Notes under the pieces: model-generated
Told to the model about the DNA's origin: nothing
Database searches by the model: none
The model's input: the letters and a program-made list of their open reading frames with translations, nothing else
Made by a program: the position numbers and the translations under genes
From: Bosea sp. NBC_00550
Lineage (GTDB): Bacteria > Pseudomonadota > Alphaproteobacteria > Rhizobiales > Beijerinckiaceae
NCBI RefSeq assembly: GCF_026020075.1
Contig: NZ_CP102772.1
Location: 4,802,501 to 4,866,500 of the forward strand
Reading direction: 5' to 3'
DNA: 64,000 nt
In this document: positions 46,314 through 55,312 of the stretch, one piece after another
Layout of the letters: each line of letters begins with the position of its first letter
Position numbering within the stretch: position 1 is the stretch's first letter

Positions 46314-46403
46314 CGTCATCCCGGGCTTGACCCGGGATCCATCGTAGGGCTCCGGAGCTTTGCGATGGATCCCGGATCTCCGCTGCGCTGCGTCCGGGAT
46401 GAC
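46314..46403. repeat. 90-bp palindromic element, family B, copy 3
   Basis: Outer arms CGTCATCCCGG (46314-46324) and CCGGGATGAC (46394-46403); inner CCCGGGATCCATCG pairs with CGATGGATCCCGG, and a CTCCGGAG hairpin sits in the loop. It lies between the yeiH promoter and the 3' end of ilvA. Confidence 0.85.
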
Positions 46404-46430
46404 CGCGCTTCTATGAAAACGTAATGCGCT

Positions 46431-47948
46431 CTACGCCTCCGCCAGAAACGACAGATAGGCCGGATTCTCGCTCTCGCTCCAATAGGGATAGCCGAGCGCA
46501 TCGAGGCGCTTGGCGAGCTGGCCGCGCTCGGCTTGCGGAATCTGGATGCCGGCGAGCACGCGGCCGTAATCGGCGCCGTGGTTGCGATAATGGAAGAGGG
46601 AGATGTTCCAGTCGGCCGAGAGACTGTTCAGGAACTTCAATAGCGCGCCCGGCCGCTCCGGGAACTGGAAGCGGAAGATCAGTTCGTCACCAAGCCCCGG
46701 CGCCTTTCCGCCGACCATGTAGCGGATATGCAGTTTGGCGAGCTCGTTGTCGCTCATGTCGAGGACCGGATAGCCGTGCTCGGCCAGCATCGCGATGATC
46801 TGGCGCTTCTCGGCCTCGCCCTCGTTGAGCTGCACGCCGACGAAGATGCGCGCGGCCTTCGCGTCGGAGTAGCGGTAGTTGAACTCCGTGATGGCGCGCC
46901 GGCCGAGCAGATGGATGAAGGCGCGGTAGCTGCCGGGCTTTTCGGGGATCGTCACCGCCAGCAGCGCCTCGCGCTGCTCGCCGATCTCGGCCCGCTCCGC
47001 GATATGGCGCAAACGGTCGAAATTCATGTTGGCGCCGCTGTTGATCGCGATCAGCGCGCCCGTCCGCTCGGCATGGCGCGCGGCATAGGCCTTCAAGCCG
47101 GCGAGGCTGACGGCGCCGGAGGGCTCGGCGATGGCACGGGTGTCCTCGAAGATGTCCTTCACCGCCGCGCAGATCTCGTCGGTCGAGACGGTGACGACCT
47201 CGTCGAGCAGCTCGCGGCAGAGCCGGAAGGTCTCCTCGCCCGCCTGCCGCACCGCGACGCCGTCGGCGAAGAGGCCGACCTGGTCGAGCACGATGCGTTC
47301 CCCCGCCGCGATGGCGCCGGCCATGGAGGCGGCGTCCACAGGCTCGACGCCGATCACCTTGATCTCCGGCCGTAGGAACTTCGCGTAGACCGCGACGCCA
47401 GCGGCGAGCCCGCCGCCGCCGATCGGCACGAAGATCGCCTCGATCGGGTCGGGGTGCTGGCGCAATATCTCCATGCCGACAGTGCCTTGCCCCGCGATAA
47501 CGTCGGGATCGTCATAGGGGTGGACGAAGGTCAGGCCCTTCTCGGCCTCGAGCTTGCGGGCATGGCCGTAAGCCTCGTCGAAATTCTCGCCATGGAGCAC
47601 GACGCGCCCGCCGAGGCTGCGCACCGCCTGCACCTTGATGTCGGGCGTAGTGCGCGGCATCACGATGGTGGCCTTGATGCCGAGCTTGCGCGCCGCCAGC
47701 GCCACGCCCTGTGCATGGTTGCCGGCCGAGGCGCAGATCACGCCGCGCTCGGTCGCCTCTGGCGCGAGCCAGGCGATCTTGTTGTAGGCGCCGCGCAGCT
47801 TGAACGAGAAGACCGGCTGCAGATCCTCGCGCTTCAGCAGGGCGCCGCCACCGATGCGGGCCGAAAGTCGCGGCAGCGCGTCGAGCGGGCTCTCGATCGC
47901 GACGTCGTAGACGCGCGCCCCGATGATCTTGCGGATGTAGTCTTGCAT
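46431..47948 (-). CDS. ilvA: threonine ammonia-lyase, biosynthetic
   Basis: The 505-residue PLP enzyme converts threonine to 2-oxobutanoate, the first step of isoleucine synthesis. The PLP lysine is in [19 protein letters not shown] (Lys50). The PLP phosphate-binding glycine loop is in IGGGGLAAG, and [11 protein letters not shown] is conserved. Two C-terminal ACT-like domains (about 325-505) give isoleucine feedback control, seen as [18 protein letters not shown] and [18 protein letters not shown]. The length matches the biosynthetic (long) form rather than the 330-residue catabolic TdcB form. The start has GGAAGGAC upstream. It is divergent from the gamma-glutamyltransferase gene. Confidence 0.95.
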   Translation of the reverse strand: MQDYIRKIIGARVYDVAIESPLDALPRLSARIGGGALLKREDLQPVFSFKLRGAYNKIAWLAPEATERGVICASAGNHAQGVALAARKLGIKATIVMPRTTPDIKVQAVRSLGGRVVLHGENFDEAYGHARKLEAEKGLTFVHPYDDPDVIAGQGTVGMEILRQHPDPIEAIFVPIGGGGLAAGVAVYAKFLRPEIKVIGVEPVDAASMAGAIAAGERIVLDQVGLFADGVAVRQAGEETFRLCRELLDEVVTVSTDEICAAVKDIFEDTRAIAEPSGAVSLAGLKAYAARHAERTGALIAINSGANMNFDRLRHIAERAEIGEQREALLAVTIPEKPGSYRAFIHLLGRRAITEFNYRYSDAKAARIFVGVQLNEGEAEKRQIIAMLAEHGYPVLDMSDNELAKLHIRYMVGGKAPGLGDELIFRFQFPERPGALLKFLNSLSADWNISLFHYRNHGADYGRVLAGIQIPQAERGQLAKRLDALGYPYWSESENPAYLSFLAEA

Positions 47949-48137
47949 GGCAGTCCGTCCTTCCAGCCGGCGATAGTTCGCCCGGCCGGGATGTCAATCG
48001 CCGATACGGCGTGCGGCGCGGGGCTGCTCATGCGGGTCATGCGCCCGGCGGGATTGCCAAGCCTCCGGCAGGCGGCGAAACCGTTGCGCGAAACAAGGCG
48101 CCGCGAAGCGACGGCGTCACAGAGGTGGAGACGACGG

Positions 48138-49733
48138 ATGAGCTGGGGCAATCGCGATTTCATGGTGCCGGGCCGCCCGGTGGCGGTCGGTGATCGCGGC
48201 ATGGCGGCGACCTCGCATCCCGCCTCGACGCTGGCCGCCGTCGATATCCTGCGCGCCGGCGGCAACGCCATCGATGCCGCCATCGCCGCCGTCGCGGTCC
48301 AGGCGGTGGTCGACCCGCATATGACCGGCATCGGCGGCGACTGCTTCGCCATCTACGCACCGGCCGGCGGCAAGATGGTCGCGCTCAACGGCTCGGGCCG
48401 CGCGCCGGCCAAGGCCGAACTCGGCTGGTTCCTCGCCCAGGGCCTGACCGCGATCGCGCCGGATTCGCCCCACGCGGTCACCGTGCCCGGCGCCATCGAC
48501 GCCTGGTGCCGCCTCGTCGAGGACCATGGCAGCAAGAGCCTGGACGAGATCTTCGCCGCGGCGATCCGCGCCGCCGAGGAGGGCTTCGTGGTGACGCCGC
48601 GCGTCGCGCTCGACTGGAACCGCTACAAGGGCCGCATCGAGAAGCATGGGCTCGGCAACGCCGTCTACCTGCCGGGCGGCAAGGCCCCGGCCATCGGCGA
48701 CAGGATGGTCCATCCCGCGCTCGGCAAGACGCTGCGCCGCATCGCTCGCGAGGGCCGCGCCGCCTTCTACGAGGGCGAGATCGCCGAGGAGATCGTCGCG
48801 GTCCTGAACACGGCCGGCAGCGTGATGGCGGCCGAGGACCTAGCCACCGCGAAGCCGGACTATGTCGACCCGATCGGCGCCGACTTCCGCGGCCATCGGC
48901 TGTGGGAATGCCCGCCGAACGGCCAGGGCATCGCGGCGCTGCTGATCGCGCGCATCCTCGACGGCTACGACTTCAAGGGCGACAAGCTCAGCGAGGCCGA
49001 CCGCATCCATCTCCTCGCCGAGGCGAGCAAGGCCGCCTATCGCCAGCGCGATGCTCTGATCGCCGATCCTGCCATGAGCCCCTTCGATACGCAGGCTTTC
49101 CTCTCGGATGAGTTCGTCGGCCGCATCCGCAGCCGGATCAGCATGGAGAAGGCGGCGGCGCCGGAAATCTTCGACATGCCGCTGCACAAGGACACGATCT
49201 ATCTGTGCGTCGTCGACCGCGACGGCAACATGGTGTCCTTCATCAACTCGCTGTTCTCGGCCTTCGGCAGCGGCATCTATGCGGCGAAGGCCGGCGTCAT
49301 GCTGCAGAACCGCGGTTCCGGCTTCCGCCTGATCGAAGGGCATCCGAACGCCATCGCGCCGCGCAAGCGCCCCTTCCACACCATCATTCCGGGCATGCTG
49401 GCCAAGGATGGCAAGGCGGTGATGCCGATGGGCGTGATGGGCGGCCAGTATCAGGCGACCGGCCATGTCCATTTCCTCTCCGGCATCCTCGATCGCGGCC
49501 TCGACCCGCAGCAGGCCTCGGACGCGCCGCGCAGCTTCGCCTTCGACGGCAAGCTCTCGCTGGAATCGACGATCGCAGCCGATGTCGCTGCCGACCTGAA
49601 GGCGCGCGGCCATGACGTGGTCTGGGCCGAGGAGCCGCTCGGCGGCTGCCAGGCGATCTGGGTCGACCATGCGCGCGGCGTGATGTTCGGCGCCTCCGAC
49701 CACCGCAAGGACGGCTTCGCGCTGGCGGTCTGA
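48138..49733 (+). CDS. ggt: gamma-glutamyltransferase family protein
   Basis: The 531-residue Ntn-hydrolase has the N-terminal [51 protein letters not shown] signature and the autoprocessing Thr in [23 protein letters not shown] (Thr353). Self-cleavage before this Thr would give large and small subunits. The usual pair is TT; here the second residue is Ile. The oxyanion glycines [11 protein letters not shown] are near the C-terminus. No signal peptide is evident, so it may be cytosolic, unlike the periplasmic E. coli enzyme. The ATG at 48138 has AGAGGTGGAG upstream; the long open frame before it lies antisense to ilvA. A clear terminator follows. Confidence 0.9.
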   Translation: MSWGNRDFMVPGRPVAVGDRGMAATSHPASTLAAVDILRAGGNAIDAAIAAVAVQAVVDPHMTGIGGDCFAIYAPAGGKMVALNGSGRAPAKAELGWFLAQGLTAIAPDSPHAVTVPGAIDAWCRLVEDHGSKSLDEIFAAAIRAAEEGFVVTPRVALDWNRYKGRIEKHGLGNAVYLPGGKAPAIGDRMVHPALGKTLRRIAREGRAAFYEGEIAEEIVAVLNTAGSVMAAEDLATAKPDYVDPIGADFRGHRLWECPPNGQGIAALLIARILDGYDFKGDKLSEADRIHLLAEASKAAYRQRDALIADPAMSPFDTQAFLSDEFVGRIRSRISMEKAAAPEIFDMPLHKDTIYLCVVDRDGNMVSFINSLFSAFGSGIYAAKAGVMLQNRGSGFRLIEGHPNAIAPRKRPFHTIIPGMLAKDGKAVMPMGVMGGQYQATGHVHFLSGILDRGLDPQQASDAPRSFAFDGKLSLESTIAADVAADLKARGHDVVWAEEPLGGCQAIWVDHARGVMFGASDHRKDGFALAV

Positions 49734-49770
49734 CGGCCGCTGAGCCTCAACCGCCGCATGCCCTGAAACC

Positions 49771-49803
49771 CCGTGCGCCCGCCGAGGCGCACGGTGTTTT
49801 TTT
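49771..49803 (+). terminator. rho-independent terminator after ggt
   Basis: CCGTGCGCC (49771-49779) pairs with GGCGCACGG (49786-49794) around a 6-nt loop, followed by TGTTTTTTT. It lies 38 bp past the ggt stop and just before the 3' end of the convergent arginase gene. Confidence 0.9.
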
Positions 49804-49807
49804 GGGC

Positions 49808-50788
49808 TCAGGCGGCGCCGATCGCGTTCGACGGCGTCTGGCGGTCGGTGATCTGCTGGCCGAACAGGCTGCCCGCCAGCTCGACGGCAAGCCGCGCCGT
49901 CTGTCCGCGATCGTCGAGGAAGGGGTTGAGCTCGACGATATCCATCGAGCGCACCAGCCCGGAATCGTGCAGCAGCTCCATCACGAGATGCGCCTCGCGA
50001 TAGGTCGCTCCGCCCGGCACGGTGGTGCCGACGCCCGGCGCCAGCGGCGGGTCGAGGAAATCGACGTCGAACGAGACATGCAGCACGCCGTTGGCGGCCC
50101 GCACCTTCTCGATCACCTGGCGGATCAGGATGCCGACGCCATGCTCGTCGATGGCGCGCATGTCGGCGATGTCGACACCGCGGGCCTTCACCGCCGCCTT
50201 CTCGAGCGGGTCGATCGAGCGGATGCCGAACAGGCTGAGCTGCTCCGGCGTGATCGAGGCGCGCGGCTCGGCGCCGAGCAGGTCGTCGAGGCCGGCTTCG
50301 CCGCAGAGGAAGGCCGAGGACATGCCGTGCATGTTCCCGGAGGGTGAGATCGCAGGCATGTTGAAATCCGCGTGCGCGTCGAGCCAGAGCACGAAGAGCT
50401 TGCGGCCCTGCTCCTGCCAGTGCCTCGCGACGCCGTTGACCGAGCCCATCGACAGGCTGTGGTCGCCGCCGAGGAAGATCGGGGTGGCACCGGTGCGGGC
50501 GAGTTCATAGGCGCGGGCGCTCAGCGCGCGCATCCAGGCGGCGATCTCGTGGTAGAAGCGGGCATTCTCGGGCGCCGGGCCGTCGACGGCTCTGAGGTCG
50601 CGCGGCAGGATGTCCCCATGGTCCTCGACCGCATAGCCGAGCTCTTCCAGCACCGGCACGAGGCCGGCCGTGCGCAGGCCGGCCGGGCCCATCAGCGCGC
50701 CGCGGCGCGAGGCGCCGACCTCGATCGGGGCGCCGAGCAGGGCGATGCGGCCCTGGGAAGCGGGAGCGTTCGCGGAAGTGGCGGTCAT
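49808..50788 (-). CDS. rocF: arginase
   Basis: The 326-residue ureohydrolase cleaves arginine to ornithine and urea with a dinuclear Mn centre. Metal ligands are visible in GGDHSLSMGS, WLDAHADFN and VSFDVDFLDP; the specificity loop contains SGNMHGM. A domain start RIALLGAPIEVGASRRGALMGPAGLR is typical of bacterial arginases rather than agmatinases. The ATG at 50788 is used; the frame upstream to 50902 is not conserved. The ornithine product could feed the cyclodeaminase encoded at 39.6-40.7 kb, although the genes are not linked in an operon. Confidence 0.92.
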   Translation of the reverse strand: MTATSANAPASQGRIALLGAPIEVGASRRGALMGPAGLRTAGLVPVLEELGYAVEDHGDILPRDLRAVDGPAPENARFYHEIAAWMRALSARAYELARTGATPIFLGGDHSLSMGSVNGVARHWQEQGRKLFVLWLDAHADFNMPAISPSGNMHGMSSAFLCGEAGLDDLLGAEPRASITPEQLSLFGIRSIDPLEKAAVKARGVDIADMRAIDEHGVGILIRQVIEKVRAANGVLHVSFDVDFLDPPLAPGVGTTVPGGATYREAHLVMELLHDSGLVRSMDIVELNPFLDDRGQTARLAVELAGSLFGQQITDRQTPSNAIGAA

Positions 50789-50895
50789 GCTGGCGGTCCG
50801 TGAGTATGGTCTTGAAAGAGCGCTGCGCGCTGAATGCCCCGTCATTGGCGCATCGGGGCCTGCCTGTCGAGGCTCGCGCCTGCCTGACGATCTCG

Positions 50896-50990
50896 CCGTC
50901 ATTCCAGGCTTACCCGAAATCCATCGTAGAGCGCGGTGTCCCGTGATGGATTCTGGATCGGCGCCGCTTGCGGCTTGTCCGGAATGACGG
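50896..50990. repeat. 95-bp palindromic element, family B, copy 4
   Basis: Outer arms CCGTCATTCC (50896-50905) and GGAATGACGG (50981-50990). The inner segments GAAATCCATCG and TGATGGATTCTGGATC are diverged but pairing is partly preserved. It lies between rocF's start and efeO's 3' end. Confidence 0.75.
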
Positions 50991-51016
50991 AGTCTTTCCG
51001 ATGAAGGACGTATGCC

Positions 51017-51841
51017 CTAGCCGAGGCCGAGGACGCCGCGCAGCTTAGACAGGTCTTCGGCCAGCGTCGTGATCATCGCCGCGAGCGCCTTGCGGTCGGC
51101 CTCGCTCAGCTTGTCATAGGTCTCGAAGCCGCCATCCCCGAGCTTGTATTTCGCCAGCGTCTTGTCGACGGTCGCGAAATTCGCGTCGATCTTGGCCGCG
51201 AGCGCCTTGTCTTCCTTGGCGACGAGAGGGCGCAGCAGGTCGACGATGGTCTTGGCGCCGTCGACATTGGCCTGGAAGTCCCAGAGGTCGGTGTGGCTGT
51301 AGCCGTCCTCCTCACCGGAGATTTTGGTCGCCGCGACCTCCTCGATCAGCGCCGCCGCGCCGCCGACCATCTTGTCCGGCGGAACCGTCAGCCCCTTGAT
51401 CCGGCCCTGCAGCTCGGTGACGTCAGCCAGCAGCTTGTCCGCGAAGGGGGCGAGGCCCTCCGTGCTGTTCCTGGCGAAGAGCCCGTATTCGATGCGGTGA
51501 AAGCCGGTGAACTCCGGGTCCTCCTCCTTCTTCTCATGGTCGTCGGCGCGCGAGTCGATGCTGCCGTCGAGATCGCTGAAGAGTTCGGCGATCGGCTCGA
51601 TCTTCTCGTAGGAGACCCGCGTCGGCGCGTAGAGCGCCCTGGCCTTGGCGAGGTCGCCGGCCTTGACCGCATCGGTGAAGGTCTTGGTGTCCTTCACGAG
51701 CTGGTCGACGCCCTTCGAGACATAGATCTTGTACTCGGAGACCGGTGCCACGAGGTCGAGCGGCGAGGCAGCGAAGGCCGGTGCCGCCACGACGGTGGCG
51801 ATCATGCCGGCGCCTGCCAGCCATGCGAAACGCAAGCTCAT
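51017..51841 (-). CDS. efeO: iron uptake protein EfeO/EfeM (imelysin domain only)
   Basis: The 274-residue periplasmic protein has a signal peptide ending AAPAFA-AS, then an all-helical M75/imelysin domain with the metal motif HRIEYGLF (H115-x-x-E118), [25 protein letters not shown] and [22 protein letters not shown]. coli EfeO has an N-terminal cupredoxin domain before this; here it is absent, so the protein is of the EfeM type, and a cupredoxin domain is found instead on the permease two genes upstream. It is the last gene of the efe operon, 1 bp after the efeB stop. CAGGAG precedes the ATG. It delivers ferric/ferrous iron to the EfeU channel. Confidence 0.93.
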   Translation of the reverse strand: MSLRFAWLAGAGMIATVVAAPAFAASPLDLVAPVSEYKIYVSKGVDQLVKDTKTFTDAVKAGDLAKARALYAPTRVSYEKIEPIAELFSDLDGSIDSRADDHEKKEEDPEFTGFHRIEYGLFARNSTEGLAPFADKLLADVTELQGRIKGLTVPPDKMVGGAAALIEEVAATKISGEEDGYSHTDLWDFQANVDGAKTIVDLLRPLVAKEDKALAAKIDANFATVDKTLAKYKLGDGGFETYDKLSEADRKALAAMITTLAEDLSKLRGVLGLG

Positions 51842-51842
51842 C

Positions 51843-53162
51843 CTAGTCTCCTGTCTTGCGGGGGGAAGTCGAAACCGATGCCGGGGCGATGCCGCGCGCG
51901 GCCGCGATCAGCCCGGCGCCGAGATGGCTGGCGGCATCGGGCACACCGGGCAGGGCGAAGAAATAGCCGCCGCCGACCGGCTTGATGTATTCCTCCAGCG
52001 GCTCGCCATCGAGCCGCTTCTGCACGGCGATGAAGCTGCGCTCCAGATCCTGCTGGAAGCAGATGAAGAGCAGCCCCATGTCGAGCTGGCCGGCGCGGGT
52101 GACGCCGTTGGAGTAATTGAACGGACGCCGCAGCATCCGGCTGCCTTCCGTCTCCGGCCGGCGCGGATTGGCGAGCCGGATATGGGCGTCGAGCTTCGTG
52201 CGCTTGCCTTCGGGATCGTCGGCATAGGCGGGCTCGTCGTATTCGCGCCTGCCGCCGAAGGGCGCGCCGCTCGCCTTCTCGCGGCCCATGATCGCTTCCT
52301 GCTCGCCGAGCGGCGTACGGTCCCAGCGCTCGACGAAATTGCGGATGATCCGCACCGCCTGGTAGCTGCCGTCATGGGCCCATTCCGGCTCGCCGGAGCC
52401 CGGCCGCACCCAGACGAGATGGTCCATCAGTGCCTGGTCGGTGGCGTCGGGGTTGGCGGTGCCGTCGCGGAAGCCGAGCAGGTTGCGCGCGCTTTCCGCC
52501 GGCTCGCCGGGCTTGGACTGGCGCACCGGCACGGTGCCCTCCTGCTTCCAGCGCAGCAGGATGAGGTCCGGCGCGTTCTTCAGGATGTCGCGGAGCGCAT
52601 GGATGTTGGTATCGGCCGTGTTGGCGCAGAACTGCAGCAGCAGGTCGCCATGGCAGAGCGCGCCGTCGAGCGCGTCGTTGCGGAAGCGCTTCATCCGCTG
52701 CAGATGCTTCGGCTTGAGCGGGCCGAGGCTGAAGCGCTCGTCGAAGAGGGAGGCGCCGAGCGCCACGGTCACGGTGAGATTGTCCGGCGCGATGACGGGG
52801 CCGAGGATGCCGCTATCCGGCGGCGGGAAGCCCGGATCGGCTGTTGGAGCCGGCCCGCCCTGCATCAGGAAGGCGATGCGCTCGGTCAGGAGGCGCAGGA
52901 GCCGTTCGAGCTCGTCGAGCGAGGTCGCGGTGACGTCGAAGGCCGCGATGAGCCCGGTCGCCGGGCGCGGCGTGGCGATGCCGGATTGATGGACGCCGTG
53001 GAAGGGCTGGCGCTGGGCGGTGGCGTCGCTCTCGGGGGCCGTCGCCGGGTTCTGTGCCGGTTCGGTCGCCGCCTGCGCCAGCGAGGCGCCGCCGAGCGCT
53101 GCCGCGCCGCCGGTCAGCAGCGATCGCCGCGAGGGCGTGAATCCTTTGTCAGGCCGGGTCAC
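51843..53162 (-). CDS. efeB: deferrochelatase/peroxidase EfeB (DyP type)
   Basis: The 439-residue dye-decolorising peroxidase has a Tat signal with [19 protein letters not shown] near residues 11-30, so it is exported folded with its haem. The GxxDG motif is [12 protein letters not shown], and the proximal haem His is in [11 protein letters not shown]. The Tat motif and the efe context identify it as EfeB rather than a cytosolic DyP. Proposed roles are oxidising Fe(II) and removing iron from haem. Its start overlaps the efeU-fusion stop by 4 bp (ATGA), and efeO follows directly. Confidence 0.95.
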   Translation of the reverse strand: MTRPDKGFTPSRRSLLTGGAAALGGASLAQAATEPAQNPATAPESDATAQRQPFHGVHQSGIATPRPATGLIAAFDVTATSLDELERLLRLLTERIAFLMQGGPAPTADPGFPPPDSGILGPVIAPDNLTVTVALGASLFDERFSLGPLKPKHLQRMKRFRNDALDGALCHGDLLLQFCANTADTNIHALRDILKNAPDLILLRWKQEGTVPVRQSKPGEPAESARNLLGFRDGTANPDATDQALMDHLVWVRPGSGEPEWAHDGSYQAVRIIRNFVERWDRTPLGEQEAIMGREKASGAPFGGRREYDEPAYADDPEGKRTKLDAHIRLANPRRPETEGSRMLRRPFNYSNGVTRAGQLDMGLLFICFQQDLERSFIAVQKRLDGEPLEEYIKPVGGGYFFALPGVPDAASHLGAGLIAAARGIAPASVSTSPRKTGD

Positions 53163-54994
53163 GATTTGCGCTCCGTTTCAGGCAGCGCGAGCGCCCGACG
53201 CATGGCCGCGAGATTTTCGGAGAGGGAGAGGATCGCGCCGCGCGGCCTGGCATCGCCGGCAAGCGCGGCGAGTTCGACCTTCGTCCGCGCCGCCAGATCG
53301 GGGTCGATGCGCGCCGTCAGCGGCAAAAGCAGCCGCGCGATGTCCCTTGCCGCGCTGATGCCCTCGGGCGTGACCGTTTCCGCATCCTGAGGCGACAGGA
53401 GGGCGATCGCGCCGGCCAGCATCGTGTCCGGCAGGATCGTTCGCTGGCCGAGTGCGGCGCGAAACGCCTCGGCGGCCTGCCCGATCTCCGCAGGAGCCGT
53501 CGCCGTATCGCCTGCGAGGGCGTCCTGCACCTTTCCGTGGAGCGTTTCGAGTTCCGCGTCGCCCGCTGTCGCTGGCCGCAAGCCGGGCAGCAGCGCGACG
53601 GCATCCCGGCGAGCCTTGTCAGCGCCCTGTGCATCGCCCGCACTCTCAGCCTGCTCGAGAGCGTCGAGTGCCGCCCCGAGAGCGGCCGAGCGCTCGCTCA
53701 GGAAGGCGCGGTATTCGGCGGCGGGTCCGACCATGTCCATCAGCGTCAGGGCCGGGCGTGGTTGGATCGTCGAGGCCTGCACGATCAATCGGCCGCGCGG
53801 CGCGCTCAGCAAACCGCAGGTGATGGCGTATTCGCCTGGATGCAATTGCGTCGTCAGCCGCCGCGATTGGCCCGGCGCGATGTTCTCGCGCTCCTCCAGC
53901 ACCATGACGCCGTCGAGAATCTCCCATTCCAGCACGCGCTCGCCGCGATTGGTCACGACGAAGCTCGCCTTGCCGGCGGGAATGGTCAGTGTCGCCGGCT
54001 CGCAAGTCCGGTCGGTGATCGCGACCGCGATGTCGGCGGTTCCCGCTTCGGCCGCACGCCGGCTGCCGGTGGCCGCCGCATAGACGAAGGCGGTGACGCC
54101 GCCGCCGACCAGCAGCAAGGTGACGGTGCCTGCCAGCCTCAAGCGTGGCGAGTGCCGGGTTTCGCGGCGCGGCGCGGCGGCTGCCGTCTGCTCCCGTCGG
54201 CCGCCGGCGAGGAACAGGACGAGCATCGGGATCAGGAAGGCGAAATAGGCGATCACTTCGCCGAGCGCAGCGCGCTCCTGGTAGCCGAAGAAGCCCGACA
54301 GAACCGCGCCGAGAGCGCTGTCGGCCGGCAGCACCTTGCCGAGGTCGTAGAGGGGCTGCTGGAGTTGATTCCAGATGCCGGCCTCGTGCAGGGAGCGCAC
54401 GGCATTCGCCACGAGCCCGGCTGCGACGAACAGGATCAGGATGCCGGTCCAGCGGAAGAAGATGCGCAGGTTGAGCTTCACGCCGAGCGCGTAGATGGCG
54501 TAGCCGGCTACGACGGCGAGCAGGATGCCGAGCCCCGCGCCGAGCGCAGGCGCCCAGCCGCCGTTCTGCTGGAAGATCGCGAGCAGGAAGAAGACCGATT
54601 CCAGCCCCTCGCGCACCACGGCGAGGAAGGCGAGGCCGACCAGCGCGAGCCCGTGATGTGCACCAGAAAGCGCCGCGTCGACGCCGGCCTGCAACTCGCC
54701 CTTGATCGAGCGCGCCGCCTTGCGCATCCAGAAAACCATCGAGGTCAGCATCGCCGCTGCAATGAACCCGACGACCGCCTCGAAGAACTCCTGCCCGCGC
54801 TGGGGCAGTTCGCCCGCGACGATGTCGAGCGCGGCACCCGCCGCGAGGCTCACCGCGCAGGCGAGGCCGACGCCCAGCCAGAGCGCCGGCAGCCATTCGC
54901 GCCGTCCGGTCCGGACCAGATAGCTCGCGACGATGCCGACGATCAGCGCGGCCTCGATGCCTTCGCGGAGCATGATGAGAAACGGTACGATCAC
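53159..54994 (-). CDS. efeU: EfeU iron permease fused to a cupredoxin domain and a C-terminal helical domain
   Basis: The 611-residue protein is much longer than E. coli EfeU (276). Residues 1-270 form the FTR1 permease with seven hydrophobic segments and both REGxE iron-binding motifs (REGIE at 10-14, REGLE at 128-132). A membrane helix at about 286-308 follows, then a periplasmic cupredoxin domain (about 322-405: AITDRTCEPATLTIPAGKAS and EWEILDGVMVLEERENIAPG, with Cys331 and Cys393), closely like the N-terminal domain of EfeO. The last 190 residues are helical and resemble a degenerate imelysin-like or EfeO-derived segment. The start is GTG at 54994. It is the first gene of the efeU-efeB-efeO operon. 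Confidence 0.93.
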   Translation of the reverse strand: MIVPFLIMLREGIEAALIVGIVASYLVRTGRREWLPALWLGVGLACAVSLAAGAALDIVAGELPQRGQEFFEAVVGFIAAAMLTSMVFWMRKAARSIKGELQAGVDAALSGAHHGLALVGLAFLAVVREGLESVFFLLAIFQQNGGWAPALGAGLGILLAVVAGYAIYALGVKLNLRIFFRWTGILILFVAAGLVANAVRSLHEAGIWNQLQQPLYDLGKVLPADSALGAVLSGFFGYQERAALGEVIAYFAFLIPMLVLFLAGGRREQTAAAAPRRETRHSPRLRLAGTVTLLLVGGGVTAFVYAAATGSRRAAEAGTADIAVAITDRTCEPATLTIPAGKASFVVTNRGERVLEWEILDGVMVLEERENIAPGQSRRLTTQLHPGEYAITCGLLSAPRGRLIVQASTIQPRPALTLMDMVGPAAEYRAFLSERSAALGAALDALEQAESAGDAQGADKARRDAVALLPGLRPATAGDAELETLHGKVQDALAGDTATAPAEIGQAAEAFRAALGQRTILPDTMLAGAIALLSPQDAETVTPEGISAARDIARLLLPLTARIDPDLAARTKVELAALAGDARPRGAILSLSENLAAMRRALALPETERKS

Positions 54995-55312
54995 GGCGAG
55001 CCAGGCCCGGTTGCGCGTCGCGATCAGGCTATTCGCGGCGCAGACGTCTTGTGCCTAGGCAGCCGCAACGCAGGGGTCAACCAAATCCTTATAGTTTGGA
55101 ACGATCGTAATCTATAGAAGCTGCGCCTGATACTTGAGGAAGCGCGACCAAATCATGCTTTCCATGTGCTCCGCCTTCTGAAAAAGCCGCCGTCATTCCG
55201 GGCTTGGCCCGGAATCCATCATAGGGCGTCGGAGCCCTCCGATGGATTCCGGATCGGCGCCGCTTCGCGACTTGTCCGGAATGACGCCGAAACGCATGAG
55301 CCGAGCCCCACC
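54995..55312. other. 318-bp gap upstream of the efe operon
   Basis: No gene is seen. The efe promoter must lie in the left part. A possible iron-regulatory dyad is the AT-rich segment 55088-55117, with TATAG and CTATA ends around ACGATCGT, but it matches neither a standard Fur box nor an ICE motif closely. A family B element is at 55191-55286. Confidence 0.45.
55191..55286. repeat. 96-bp palindromic element, family B, copy 5
   Basis: Outer arms CGTCATTCCGG (55191-55201) and CCGGAATGACG (55276-55286). Inner GGAATCCATCATAGGG pairs partly with CCGATGGATTCCGG. The tail GGATCGGCGCCGCTTCGCG matches the copy at 50896. It lies between the divergently arranged efe promoter side and the aldehyde dehydrogenase 3' end. 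Confidence 0.85.

Noticed and set aside
55088..55117. Fur or Irr box upstream of efeU
   Set aside because: The AT-rich segment has TATAG/CTATA ends but does not match the known iron boxes closely enough; kept only as a remark in the gap description.
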